Assembly (NCBI GenBank): GCA_038496445.1
Contig: JALMLS010000081.1
Coordinates: 62,001 to 126,000, forward strand
Direction: 5' to 3'
Source of the DNA: Trichosphaerium sp. ATCC 40318
Lineage: Eukaryota; Discosea; Flabellinia; Trichosidae
Length of the DNA: 64,000 nt
Shown: positions 23,993 to 35,628 of the stretch, piece after piece
How positions within the stretch are numbered: the stretch's first letter is position 1
Layout of the letters: each line of letters opens with the position of its first letter
Notes under the pieces: model-generated
What the model was told of the DNA's origin: nothing
Seen by the model: the letters and a program-made list of their open reading frames with translations, nothing else
Database searches by the model: none
Translations under genes and position numbers: made by a program

Positions 23993-26628
23993 ATGGATGC
24001 TGAACACTATCAAAAGGTACATAAACGCTTTAAACACGTGCAATAAATACCCTGACATATCGTTTAGATGAAAAAAAAAGAGGTGAGAATCACTGGCATC
24101 TTCAGAAAGAAAAACAAAGAAAAGTTGCGAAATGGAAATAATGAGTTATAGGATCCAACTTTTTATTTACAAGTTGGTCGCTGGATTGAAAAGGTTCTTG
24201 ATAATCCACTTGACGATGTAACAGATTTATGGGGTTCTTTAAAGAGTGGTGTAGTGCTGTGCGAGTAAGTGAGATAGTAACAAACGTGAAACATGCTGAT
24301 GGTTTGTTAAGGTTAGCGAATAAAATCAAACCAAATATTATCAAAAAATTTAACAAAGGAACAAATCTACACCCTCTCAGAGAGAGGGAGAATATTCAAT
24401 TATATCTAGAAGCTTGTTGGAAACTTAGTGTAGATCATCATTGCATGTTTGTAACATCTGACCTTCACACAAAGCGAGAAATGAAACCGGTATCTGACAA
24501 GACTCAAAAAAAAATAAACAAAAAACCCACTAATATGTCGCTACCTAGGTTGCAACAAATATTGCTGCTTTAAGTCGCGTTGCACATTCACTTGGTTTAT
24601 GTAATGTCACCATAGGTCCTCAACAAAGACCACCATCAACGGTACAATGGATATACGACTTGTTTTTTTTCATCTAATATTTTTTGGCTTCTCAGAGCAA
24701 GTGGGAAGTACCAGTTATAGGAAAACCTATTTATTCAGGTCAGCTTGAAGGACAAGACCCCATTGAGCTCGAGCTCAACATAACAAAACAAGAGCTCGTA
24801 GAGGAAAAGAAAAATGTAGAAAAATACAAATATTTATCAGTACGTCCTTTATCCAAACTATTTCTAGATGACAAAAAAACTTGGTTTGTTAACACGTGTT
24901 TCTCTCAGGAATGTCTCCAAGAAGACGTTAAAAAATTAAAGGAAGAATTGCAGTTAACAAACAGGAAAACAGATAGAAATGTTCTTCTTCTGTCAAGAGA
25001 GCTTGAAGCGATGGTTAACATGTCAAAATCCGAGAGTTACGATACAGTAGTACAAGTAAGTACATCTTATTTTTAATCTACACGTGCTTTCGTTATAAAA
25101 TCACACTAACCCACGTGAAATTCAGGCTCTCACTGGAGAAAAGGAGCAAATAATTGAACAATATGAACGGTACGAACAGTGTTGATAATTCAACATCTGC
25201 GTCATTTAGTATTTTGTTGAATATGACTTGACCAAAGGGAGCTTGCTTCTATCCGTGAAGAGAGAGACAAAGCTTTAAAACAATTAGAAGATGAAAGGGA
25301 AAAACGAAAGAGTCTCTCATACAAATTCTCACTTCTGAAGCGCGAAGAGAGCAAGGTACTAACATCAAACAAATTCGGATTCTGAAAAGTTCTCGTTTTT
25401 GATCTAAAATTTAAACCAAAAAAACAGACAAAACGAGAATCTCTTGGCCTCCTCAGAAGAACAAAACCTGTAAAGTCCATGACTTCAAGTAATGGTTCCT
25501 CAAACCCAAGAAGTCTTCGCATGTCATCTAATAGGCGCCTACAGCGTAATAGAAGGTAAACTAAAAGTGAACTTTGAGCTTTTTAGATGAAAACTAACTT
25601 GATCCTAAATGAAGCTTCCTTAACACAACAATGATACCAGATATGTCTCTAGCTGCTTTGGAAGGAATAACAACTGATATTCTTAATTCTATTGTTGTCA
25701 CGAGTACACGTATAGATAACGTGCGTGGTTTATTGAAAACAGATGCAGGAAGGAGGTGTTTAGCTTTTTTGCTTCGTGAACACTTTAAGACTGTTGCTTC
25801 TGTCAAGTTGAGTAATACTTCTTTTGAATCTATGCTTGTCATTTACAAGCTTTCATTGGATGAGATCCATATTTCAAACGGGTACAAACAATATATCATC
25901 ACTGGAAACTCCAAGGAGAAACAACTTCAAAGTTTTTTTAAAGTTTTTAGTTTACCAGTACCCCTAACGTCGCTAACTTTTTTAAGTGCTGACTACATAA
26001 GCGCTAAGCTTTTACGTGAACTATCATTTCGTATATACAGACAGAAACGAAACACAAGCGAGTATTTAAAGGTACAACGTTAATTTAATATTTGGTTTAC
26101 TTGTTGTTTGTCTTTTTCAGTTGTGCTTGCAGTATTTATCCCCTTTTAAATCAAGTTGGCTCATTTATGGTAGGAGCGTATTAAAGGGCATTTTATCTTT
26201 ATGCATCTTGGTTTTTGGGAGGAATACTTTTGTGATGATCTAGCAAAAGCATACTCAAAAGCGTTTGTCCAATATGCTAAACAAACAAAAGCAAGCACAG
26301 ATGAGCACAATGTATTCCTAGCAAGACAACTAGAGAAATTTGGCACGTGTTTGTTTCTTCAAAAATAACTGCAATTTTTTTTTTTTGAAACACGTGTTTT
26401 CTCACGTGATGTTCCACTGATTATTTATGTTTAGTTCTTCAAATGTTTGGATGGGGGAAAATACCTGTTGCAACACTTCATCACTTTGTTTCACAAATGG
26501 CTGATAAGTTTGATTTACCTGATGACTATGTATCTCAAATTGAAGGTATGTTAAGCATCTCAAATTATCTCCTTTTCGCTAAGTATTATACCCAAGACGC
26601 CATCAACCATGAGGCAAAGTCAGACTGA
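23993..26628 (+). CDS. Calponin-homology domain protein with coiled coil
   Basis: Start MDAEHYQKMKKKEDPTF. Residues about 14 to 125 form a type CH domain: VGRWIEKVLDN, DLWGSLKSGVVLCE, LHPLRERENIQLYLEAC and MFVTSDLH, so actin or cytoskeleton binding is likely. A Glu/Lys-rich coiled coil follows (ITKQELVEEKKNVEKY, LREERDKALKQLEDERE). The C-terminal 250 residues (from LNTTMIPDMSLAALEG to about VLQMFGWGKIPVATL) form a helical region I cannot name. One intron (26343-26434) uses a GC donor, GCACGT. Near 26169-26185 the frame changes across only 17 nt, too short for an intron, so a frameshift or unusual exon is possible. Multi-exon with about a dozen introns. Confidence 0.7.
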
Positions 26629-26844
26629 ACTTTTTATGTTAAATAAACATTGCTTCAATGTATGTGTATATCCTGGTCTTGACAACTCTGAGAAACGTTT
26701 GTATTCTCCAATAATAAGCTATTGCAGACCCCATGTTTCGTTGAACATGTCTTGAATTTATTAACGTTGTAACAGTGAATGTGTTAGTTGACATTTCACA
26801 GAAATCAAGTCAGATCATAAAAGCCAAAAACAGTCAACTCACAA

Positions 26845-27603
26845 ATGAAACGCAAGAGATCAAATAACGAACCTACCAGACGCTCAAAAAGGGTAACACG
26901 ATCTCAGATAAAAGCAAAAGAACCTCCACCGCCTCCTCCAAAACCAGAGATAGAAGATACAGCAGTATTACACTCGTGGTTCCCAACTGTAAACGACTTT
27001 CTTGAATCTAGCTTTAAATCGCCTGACGCTGATCATTTTATACTAATAAGAGACTACGAGTACAATGAGAAGCTTCCAGAGTCATTAAGGGATCAGTTAA
27101 AGATTGTAGAGCTTATTTCAAAAGAAACAAACGAAATAATAGATATAGTTGATGTCTGGTGTATCAAAGTAACAAATGATTCAAAAAGAGATCATATATG
27201 CTGTCACTCTCAACTAAAGCAAGTCTTTTGGCATTTGAACATACCAGAACTACCAGGCAGTTGGCACCACAGACGCAACATTTCTTACTTGATTATATCA
27301 TCTGCTGACAACGATGACAACTCTCAGTCTGACGATGGTGACGATGATGACGATGATGACGATGATGATGGCGATGATGAGAGAAGTGATGAAGAAGAAG
27401 ATGTAAAAAAATGGTGTTACCTTGGTGATACAAATAGAACCGGTGGTGGTTATGAAACAAACCCTGTGCGTCTTATTTCAACTTCATTTCATTTCGAAAA
27501 AATGTACAAGAAGCAGCTTCAGGCATTACAACATAATGGGATTAATAATTTAAAGTGTCGTATCAACCGATACAAAGCCAGTTTATGTGACCCCAGGAAA
27601 TAA
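26845..27603 (+). CDS. Intronless protein with acidic Asp tract
   Basis: Single frame of 252 codons. The N-terminus is basic and nuclear-signal-like (MKRKRSNNEPTRRSKRVTR), followed by a Pro run. The middle part (HSWFPTVNDFLESSFKSP, DVWCIKVTNDS) is globular-looking but unrecognised. Residues 160-185 are a nearly pure Asp tract encoded by a GAT/GAC microsatellite at about 27331-27400. Probably nuclear. Lack of introns is unusual for this region. Confidence 0.55.
   Translation: MKRKRSNNEPTRRSKRVTRSQIKAKEPPPPPPKPEIEDTAVLHSWFPTVNDFLESSFKSPDADHFILIRDYEYNEKLPESLRDQLKIVELISKETNEIIDIVDVWCIKVTNDSKRDHICCHSQLKQVFWHLNIPELPGSWHHRRNISYLIISSADNDDNSQSDDGDDDDDDDDDDGDDERSDEEEDVKKWCYLGDTNRTGGGYETNPVRLISTSFHFEKMYKKQLQALQHNGINNLKCRINRYKASLCDPRK
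27331..27400 (+). repeat. GAT/GAC microsatellite in coding sequence
   Basis: Short tandem GAY codon run that encodes the acidic tract of the surrounding protein. Length is expected to vary between isolates. Confidence 0.6.
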
Positions 27604-27851
27604 TAAAAGTCGTTTTTGCATTCATTAGACAATTGTCAGTAATTCTTATTTATTGCACGTTTGTAAAGTTCCAAATCCCAACTTTAGTTTCAGTTGTCTG
27701 TTGTCTGTTAGCTACAACAAAAGAGTTTTAAATGATACCATAGCACCCACTATTCCATCACAATTCAGTTCCTACACTTTGTTTCCAGTTCCTTTTGAAA
27801 TCACGTGACTATCTATTATTGCAAAATATATTCAGCAGCGCTTCATCACAG

Positions 27852-29142
27852 ATGGCAGAAAACCCAAGCTTCTCATTTGAGCGAAGTGGCTTTGAGATTA
27901 CATTACAGATTATAAGAGATGATGTACTGAAGATTCAAGCTTTATCCGATTACAAGGCATTAAAAGGTGATTTAAAATACAAATGCCCAACATTAGCTCA
28001 TGTTGTTAAATTATTTGAAGCTGCAGCCTCAAATGTACGTTTTTTATCGACTCATTACACATTCAATGCGACTTTAATTCAAAGCCCCACAACCAAAAAT
28101 TTGTCTTTCCTTGTTTTTATTAAGCCAATTTATTGACCAACGGTACATTCCACATGCCTTCACTCAGGCATGAAGCACAACAAACACTAAGAGCTACAAT
28201 TGTTCACAGTTAAACAATAGTATTTGTGGTTGAACCATACCTGCTGTACAAAAGGGGTCATGGTTGATTTTTAGTTGTTAGTTTTTTTGACTTGTTTGCT
28301 TTTAGTTGGGAGGACTCAAGTTGTCAGTTCAAGTTGAAGGAAGCGAGTTATTGATTGTCGTTGATGAAGTTGATGTGTTGGATGTTACAAGAAAGTACAC
28401 ATTTAAACTAACTAAAAGTGGAGACAAGGAAAAGATTATTGAAACTACAGTTAGTCTCTATACTATTTGCCTGTTATTCTCCACTGATACAGTCACAATT
28501 GAATAGGTCAGCAAATTGATATCACGTGTCAAAAAGCTAGAATTGCATGAGTCGCAACCATTTCGGTTTTCAGAGAAGGATAAACACCCTAATTTGTCAG
28601 TTTATGGAGGCAATACTTTTGTAAAGTACACCGCCAATGGAAATACCAGTTGTCTTGTTGAAGGAGAATTTTGTTGTGGTGTTCACTACACTGCCTACAA
28701 GTACGATCAGAGTTGTATTCATTTGTTATTAACAATAATACTATCAAGGATTATCAAAGGAGGCAACAATGATATTATGATTGGTGTAGTGCCATCCAAA
28801 GGGTTTTCACTTAAAAACTATCCAGGCGCTGGGAAAAATGCTAGTGGTGCATCTATTTGTGGTGCTAATGGTAAAGTGTACTATTCAGACAAGGGTGAAA
28901 ATAAGGGAGGATCAGTATTCACAACAGGTATGTCTGTAAGTTTTATCTGTTTATCATTTATGTGTTGTGTAAAAGGTGATATTGTTGGTGTTACACTTGA
29001 TATGAACAGAAAGTGTGTAGCATTTCACGTGAATGAAAAAACCTCTCAATCAATAAATCTTGCTGGTGATTCATATAGGTTTAGTGTGAACGTGTACAAC
29101 ACTGGTATGGTCGTGCAGTTATTGCCATATTTGTGTTACTAA
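27852..29142 (+). CDS. SPRY-domain protein
   Basis: Exons 27852-28034, 28306-28449, 28507-28700, 28749-28927 and 28976-29142 join in phase to 288 residues. The N-terminal half is helical with a possible coiled coil (LISRVKKLELHES). The C-terminal part carries SPRY/B30.2 features: NDIMIGVVPSKGF, YYSDKGEN and GDIVGVTLDMNRKCVAFHVN. SPRY is a protein-interaction module; no RING or B-box precedes it. A partner is not predictable. Confidence 0.8.
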
Positions 29143-29335
29143 AACATACAGATGTACTTCCTTTATAATTGCAATAAAATATTTTGAACACGTGTTGTCC
29201 ATACTACCTTATCACGAACTATGCTTACAGACTACAAGGGAGGATATTTGAGAAATTACAATGAATGATACAACAATATCAACTTTTTTTTTTGCTGAGT
29301 CAAGTTATTTTTTATTATTAGACACTTTTCATTTT

Positions 29336-31596
29336 TTAACCCCATTGATGTAATAATGCCTTTAGTTCTGGTTTATCAGTCATTTGAATAGCTGTTTGTT
29401 CCTAAACATTAACCATGAGTACACAAAGCAAACACGTGGGTTTTTTTCCCTCCAAAAAAGAAGGAGCTATCAGTACCTTGTCATTCTCAATATCGGCATC
29501 AGCGCCAGCCTCCAAAAGAAGCTTCATAATCTCCAAATGTCCTTTGCTTGTTGCTACCATTAAAGCAGTATTACCAGACTTATTCTTTGTATCAATAGAT
29601 GCTCCAGCAGCAAGTATAGCAACAACACATTCTTTAAGACCTTTAAAGCATGCCAACATTAAAGCAGTAGCACCCTAAACAAAAAACAACAAATATTAGA
29701 CCACAACCAACAATACACAAAAAAATTGAAGTAGTGATTGTGTATCATTCAAGTTAAATCATGCAATGACAATTGATGTAGAAAAATCAAACAATTTTGG
29801 TGACATTTATGATTATATTTTTTGAAAGTTTTTTTTTTGATTTGCTTGGTTTTTTTTTTCCTTTTGTACGTACGTAAATTGGATCTGCGTCCTCTACAGT
29901 GGCACCAGCCTTCAGGAGGATAAGTACCATGTCTGCAAAACCCTTGGTTGAAGCAGCCATTAAAGCTGTGTAACCCTAGAATGAGATCAATACACGTTTA
30001 ATTTAATGTCCCTTTTGAGTAGGTTCCAGAAAAAAAAAACCAAATTGAGTGCGTACCTGGTTGCTCACGTGATTAACATTCGATAATGGTAAAAGATACT
30101 CAAGAACTTCTTTTCTCTCATAGAAAGCAGCAGCAATCAATGGAGTATTACCCTAAAGAGTAACACTATTTAGAAAAAAAAAAAAATAGATAATCGGTGT
30201 GTTTTTTTTTTGCATACGTGTTTGTTTGTTGTATTGACATCAGCCTTGTACTCTAATAATAATTTTACAACATCCAATTGTCCATGTAAAGAAGCACGCA
30301 TTAATGCTGTATCACCCTAATATATATATTAATATCAACACTCGCGTGAAGAGACTAAAAAACAAAAACAAAAGTGTTTTTTTCACCTTTTGTGATTTCA
30401 ATTCAGTGTTGGCTTTGTGCTCTAGTAGCATCTTTATAATATTCAAAGATCCTTGTTGACAAGCCCATAATAACGGTGTATCGCCCTAAGATATTGTTAT
30501 CGAAACTAAGTGACTTGAAAACGAACAAAAAATTTGAAAAACAAACCTTCTTCGAACAAGCATTTGGATCAGCTTTTCTTTCCAACAACTTTTTGACAAC
30601 ATCATCAAGTCCTGTCAATGCAGCCCATAATAGAGGTGTCTCTCCCTTTAAAAAAACAACAATAAACACGTATAAAATAATAACACGTGAAAAAGTCTAA
30701 AAAAGAGGCCGACAGGCGACCAAAAAAGAGGAGTTTTCAAAAGTTTTTTTGGTTTGAAGACTCACAAAACTATTCGCCTTGTTGGTATCAATATTCTCTA
30801 GAGATAGCGCCCAGTTGATTATAGGTACATGCTTTGCCCTACAAGCCCAAAGAAGCATACCATTACCCTAACGACAAAAACAAGTAAATATACGTGACCA
30901 CTACGCGCGTAACGGAAAAATAATTTCAACAAAAAAGACTACACTCTTATCAAATCGATTTCTCACCTGGTTGTTTACAGCAGAAGGATCTGCGCCTGCC
31001 TTTTCAAGAGCTTTTATGTATTCTAAATGACCTTGAACTGCCGCAGCTGTCAACGCAGTGTAACCCTAATTTAGAGAGGCGTAAACGGGTCAAACGGGTA
31101 GTGTGAGTACGAACCTCGCTGTTTTTGGCGTCTAGTTCGGCACCTGCTTTAATGAGTAGTTCTGCTGTTGAAATATGTCCCTCCATGGCGGTAGCAATGA
31201 GTGGAGTAACCCCCTAACGGATTGTAAGCGGATTTTTGAAGGTCTTTGTTTGATGGTTCACATAAACGCTCTGTTTGGCTGGTTTTTTTAATAGAGAAAC
31301 GTAGGCGTACGTCTTTTGCGCTTGCATTGCAATTTGCTCCCTTTTCAATTAAAAGACTGACTATTTCGTTATGAGGTGCTATCGCAGCTGATATTAACGC
31401 CGTGTATCCCTTTTTATACACTTAGCCCCTTTTTTAATTTTTTTTTTTGTTCCCGCACTTCAACATCAGCTTGTTCAATCGCCTCGCCACCCTCTAGAAG
31501 CTGTTTAACCTTTGCTAAATCCCCAGCGTCTGCTGCATCTACAAGAGGTGATGAAACTGGCTTTGGTTTTGGTTTTCTCTTTGAACGAATAATCAT
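29336..31596 (-). CDS. Ankyrin-repeat protein, about one repeat per exon
   Basis: Start MIIRSKRKPKPKPVSSPL at 31596. About eleven ankyrin repeats follow, each with GxTALxxAxxxGHxxxVxxLLxxGAxxxxxx, e.g. GNTALMVATSKGHLEIM, GETPLLWAALTGLDDVV, ending ELKALLHQWG. Nearly every repeat is its own exon starting at the Gly of the repeat right after a TTAG acceptor (acceptors near 29675, 29977, 30154, 30318, 30485, 30868, 31065, 31214). One exon holds two repeats. An ankyrin-only protein, probably a scaffold. Two acceptors are less canonical (TTTAAAG near 30651, AAAAAG near 31409). The basic N-terminus may be a nuclear signal. Confidence 0.85.
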
Positions 31597-31619
31597 ATCG
31601 AGCTTCTACGTCTTGTTAT

Positions 31620-31928
31620 CTACTTTGACAGTTGTACTGGACCTGTTGTGACTTTGCTTCCGAAAGAATGTTTCTGACAAAGAAAAAAAGTGGTTGGGTG
31701 TTTTCGAATTCTACTAAACTGAAGAAATGAGTCGCACTCTGGAGTTATATTGATCACCGAATAGAACCCTGACCCATGGTAACAACTGCTGGTCACCACT
31801 TGGCTACTTGGAATTTTAGTCCGAATCAGCACCTTGGTTGAGGCGTTGAATGGCACGCCTATACAACCTCTGTTTTTGGAATAATACAATAAAACCATCG
31901 TCACGTGATTGCTACGTATTAGCAACAA
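31620..31928 (-). CDS. Weak ORF upstream of the ankyrin gene
   Basis: Open frame of 102 codons on the same strand, ending just before the ankyrin ATG. An internal ATG gives MVLLYYSKNRGC. No recognisable family and no splice evidence; it may be non-coding leader sequence. Confidence 0.2.
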   Translation of the reverse strand: MLLIRSNHVTMVLLYYSKNRGCIGVPFNASTKVLIRTKIPSSQVVTSSCYHGSGFYSVINITPECDSFLQFSRIRKHPTTFFLCQKHSFGSKVTTGPVQLSK

Positions 31929-32043
31929 TCAACTAGCAACATTTTCCTTGTAGTGGGTAATTTAAATATTGGTAAAAAGGGCAAAAAAGACGCGGTTTTA
32001 CCGTTTCTTCCACTCGGACTAGTACGCTACACTAATCGAATGA

Positions 32044-32436
32044 TCACTCAATCATCCACAATGAACGATACCAGATCTGACGGCGCAGCGTGTGGTGCTT
32101 GCTACGACGCCTGACTTGGTACAAGGACGGTTTCTTTGGCGGAGCTAGCTTGCCTTCCGAGCGTAGTCTCTTTCTAAGAGCCTTCCTTTTTGCGTATATA
32201 TTGGGGTTTTTCTTGTGACTCGCGGGCGCTGTAGTCTCCAAAGATTCTAAGAAGACTATCAGCTGGCTTAGAAGCACACCTGACGCTCTCTTCATTAAGT
32301 CATCAAATGACATTAAACCTTCATCAATTGCCTGGAGTAAGCGGTAGAGAAGACTTAATATCAGTTGTACACTGAAGAGGAAGAGGTTGAAAGATTGCTC
32401 TAAGGAGAGTACTGGAACTATACCAAACGTATACAT
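32044..32436 (-). CDS. Hypothetical protein with basic C-terminus
   Basis: ATG-started frame of 130 codons: hydrophobic N-terminal half (LFLFSVQLILSLLYRLL) and strongly basic C-terminal half (KRKALRKRLRSEGK, QVRRRSKHHTLRR). No family recognised. No introns needed. It could be a real small gene or chance ORF. Confidence 0.35.
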   Translation of the reverse strand: MYTFGIVPVLSLEQSFNLFLFSVQLILSLLYRLLQAIDEGLMSFDDLMKRASGVLLSQLIVFLESLETTAPASHKKNPNIYAKRKALRKRLRSEGKLAPPKKPSLYQVRRRSKHHTLRRQIWYRSLWMIE

Positions 32437-33374
32437 AATACGTTTTTTATTATGTCTATTAATGTTGCCAAATTTGTTTATAAACCCTTAAAAAAGCAAT
32501 TGAAATAAATTGTGGGATACACTTCACTGAAATATCCATTATAATTACTCAAATATGGATAATGCACATTTAAAAACGCCCACAAACCCTAGTGGTTGTT
32601 ATTTTAGGGCGTGAGAACCATTTTGGCAATGTTTTGGCTCGCGACTTGTGCTTCTAAACGAGTACTTGCATTTCCCGCTTCCTTTTTTGTATTAAATTCT
32701 ACTATTAAGAACGTATACGTTTGTGAACTTGGTCGCAAAGAACGGTGACCTGGACCAAGAAAAGTAGAAAACGACGATACGAAATTGTGAAACGAACCGG
32801 TTCACTGTTTTTTTCCTTTTTCAGGTTTATGAGCGTCGTTTCATGTTTTATAACAACTGCGTGTAAAGAAATCTGCTTGCCGGTAATAAGTTGTAGAATG
32901 GTGCAAATATGCTGTTGCAAATGTAAGTAAATGCATGACGCAGCGTGTCAGGGTGTTGGATTTGCAATAGAAACGAAAACAATATTCAAATCGGACCAGA
33001 CGTTATTTTATTTAACGCGTTACCTGACAATACGTTTAAACCCTTTCCCAAACGTTGGGAATGATAATATCCAAGCGATAAAATAACGGTTAGAAAGTAG
33101 CTGTAGGAATTGACCTGTATAAAACAGATTGTCGACAATCACATTTTTGCTGTATTTATTCTTCGCTATGAGCATTCGGTACATTGTAACAAGCAACAAA
33201 TATGTAATTCACTTGATAGCATCCATGTATCAATTATGAGCCACTGAAATTATTTAGGTTACGAGTAACGATGGACTGAAAAATGCGATGAGCGATAATC
33301 ATTTTTCTCGATAATCCAGGTCAATTCTGTAGATTTAATGGGTAGATTAAATGGTCACATTTATTAGTAGTACT
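32437..33374. other. Intergenic region with MITE copy 2
   Basis: No convincing gene. Contains the repeat at 33107-33327. Short frames on both strands near 32705-32930 overlap each other and lack recognisable content. Confidence 0.5.
33107..33327. repeat. MITE-like element, copy 2 (221 bp)
   Basis: Starts GAATTGACCTG and ends CAGGTCAATTC, a perfect 11-bp ter­minal inverted repeat, and is flanked on both sides by TGTAG, a 5-bp target-site duplication. The interior aligns along its length with 20008-20238. Non-coding. Together with copy 1 this defines a family. Confidence 0.8.
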
Positions 33375-35200
33375 TTACATAATGTTAATGTTCTTTGGAG
33401 AATCAAATTTATGAGCGTTCTGTCTATGAACCTTATCGGCTTTAGCACCCTTACTGGTGAACTCTTTCCATGCTTCTTCACAACAAGCATCTTTTACAGC
33501 TTTTTTCTCTTCATCAGAGAATGTCAAGTACTCTAAAGAACAAACAGTGTGTGAGGTACGGTATTGCTCATTCCAAAAAAAAAAACGTGGAAAACAGCAT
33601 GATATTTGTTCTTTGTTACGTACCGGTGTAGAGTTCAATGAAATCGTATGAGAATCCAAGTTCGTTCTCGTCAGTTTGACCATCCCACAAATCAGCACTT
33701 GGTGCTGCTACCAAAACAGATTCTGGCACTTTAAGGTACTATTGCAACAAAAAACATTAAAAATCAAGTTCGCACGTGGAAATAAAGAAAAAGCAATCAA
33801 ACTAGAAATTCTTTACAAATTTCTTATATACGTACAGCTGCAACAGCGAAAACCTAGGGATACAACATTAGCAAACCCTCAAAAAAAAAAAAGGGGAAAA
33901 CTCAAAAAACAAAATTTTTCAAGAAGTTCGGTTTGCATGAATTACTACGTACTTCTGATTTATGCAAATCAGCGATGAGTTGTACATCAACAACACCGTC
34001 ACCTGCTTTACAAAAGTATGCTAGGTATCCATCTTCGTCTTTGTTACCTGTTCCCCTAAATGACGTGTAAACATCGTGTACGTTTCCCACACTGTCTTTA
34101 AATTAGGACGTACATTACGATACAAGGGTTACCAGATTGAGAAATCAATTGAGCTACATAGTATGCAGATGGTGTGCGCATGTAAGATTTTAATTGTCCT
34201 AAAAAATTACGATATAACGTAAGTCGAAAGACCGATAAAAAGGGATGGTAGAGGACCCAATTAAAGAAAACTGAGTTTAAAAAAAGCCGGAAAAATCACC
34301 AACACCAGCAGCAGAAACTACGAGAAAAAAAAAAATCCAAATAGAGTTCTGGTATTAATACCTCTTGCAAATGGTTTTCCCTCAATGCCAACTGCTTTTT
34401 CAACGAGTCTAAAAACAGGATTTAATAAAAGTAAAAAAGTTGATGAATTCTTGCAAATCGGCCGCTGTAACGTACTGAGAGAGTTGTCCATGTAATGCAG
34501 TTTGATCAAGGGTGATGCATTCAGCGCCAAGTGCTTTAGCGACTTCAAATGCGCGATTTTGAATCTGAGGCGTAGAAGAGATTGGTTGAGCCACGCCAAT
34601 TATCTGTAAGGGTATTGTTAGTACATTCAAGGCATTCATTTCGCTTACGCGTTGGATTGGAGAATCTTTTTTGCTTTTTGCGTGGGTACAAAGAGCAAGG
34701 GTTGCGGAGGAGTCGACACCACCACTGGCAAAGAGTTAGTGTTTGTTTGCACAAAATACGACCGTAGTGGAAATTGGGCGAAGTTAGTGAGCTGTGAACG
34801 TACGATAGGGATAAGCAGCACGCTTTGAGACCACAATCTTTCATGTATTTGTTAAACAAGTCAGTCTATTAACATGTCAGTGATAAACGTATTCTCGTGA
34901 CGTAAGGCGTTGTGGAGAGTTGGTTAAATTAGCTGATAAAAAAAAAACAGTTATTACCTTCTCATCAACCCATTTGGCGACGTCAAAACCACGCTTGGCG
35001 CGTACAACTTCGAGTTGTTTACGCAAGTCAGCGTGCATTTCTTTATCCTGCAACAAAGTTTGTAAACGGCCCCAACAAGCACAAAGAGATACACGTCATT
35101 GATTGTAGTTTTCGTAAGTACAAATTGCTACAGTACAGAACAGCTCTGGGAACATTTCCCTTCTAAGATTATTTACCTTTTGTTGTTCTACCCAAGCCAT
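33375..35200 (-). CDS. NAD+ synthase, ammonia-dependent NadE type
   Basis: ATP-dependent amidation of deamido-NAD to NAD. Start MAWVEQQK at 35200. Spliced exons give the PP-loop [15 protein letters not shown], then [77 protein letters not shown] and [20 protein letters not shown]. The pattern fits NadE-type synthases throughout. There is no room for, and no trace of, the N-terminal nitrilase (glutaminase) domain that most eukaryotic enzymes have, so it should use free ammonia or a separate glutaminase. About eight introns, most with GTACGT donors. C-terminus ends DSPKNINIM. Divergent from the next gene with 430 bp between. Confidence 0.9.
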
Positions 35201-35628
35201 TGTATATGTGTTGTTAATCTGTTAACGTAGTTTTACGAATGACAATACTTAGCAAAGCAGTTAAGGTCGCACTTACGAAAAATGTTCATTGATATTCTAG
35301 AATAGCTGCGTTCCACTGCGAAAGTAAACGAAAAACACAAATACATCTTGAATTGTTTTTTCAAACTCAACTTCGCTATGTAGGCTACCATGTAGTTAAA
35401 AACGCACTCTAATACCGTGTGCGCGTACTTACGGTGTATATAGAAGAAAGTGTTGTTAACTAAGCGAAAAAACAGCGCAAAAAAAAAAAACTCTTCAGGT
35501 CACATTTTTTTTTTACTTTTTGTCGCTGAATTGTCATTATACACTTCTCGTTACATGGTGACTTGTTTGAAGTACAGGACGTGAAGGCGTCAATACATCG
35601 AACAAGCGTTAAACAGAAGACTTCAAAC

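Noticed and set aside
29670-31220. Repeated CCCTAA on the plus strand, looking like scattered telomeric or shelterin sites
   Set aside because: Each is the reverse complement of TTAG followed by GG: the splice acceptor plus the first Gly codon of an ankyrin repeat exon.
31376-31651. Plus-strand Ser-rich frame near the ankyrin gene start
   Set aside because: Antisense shadow of the ankyrin N-terminus, without its own splice or start evidence.
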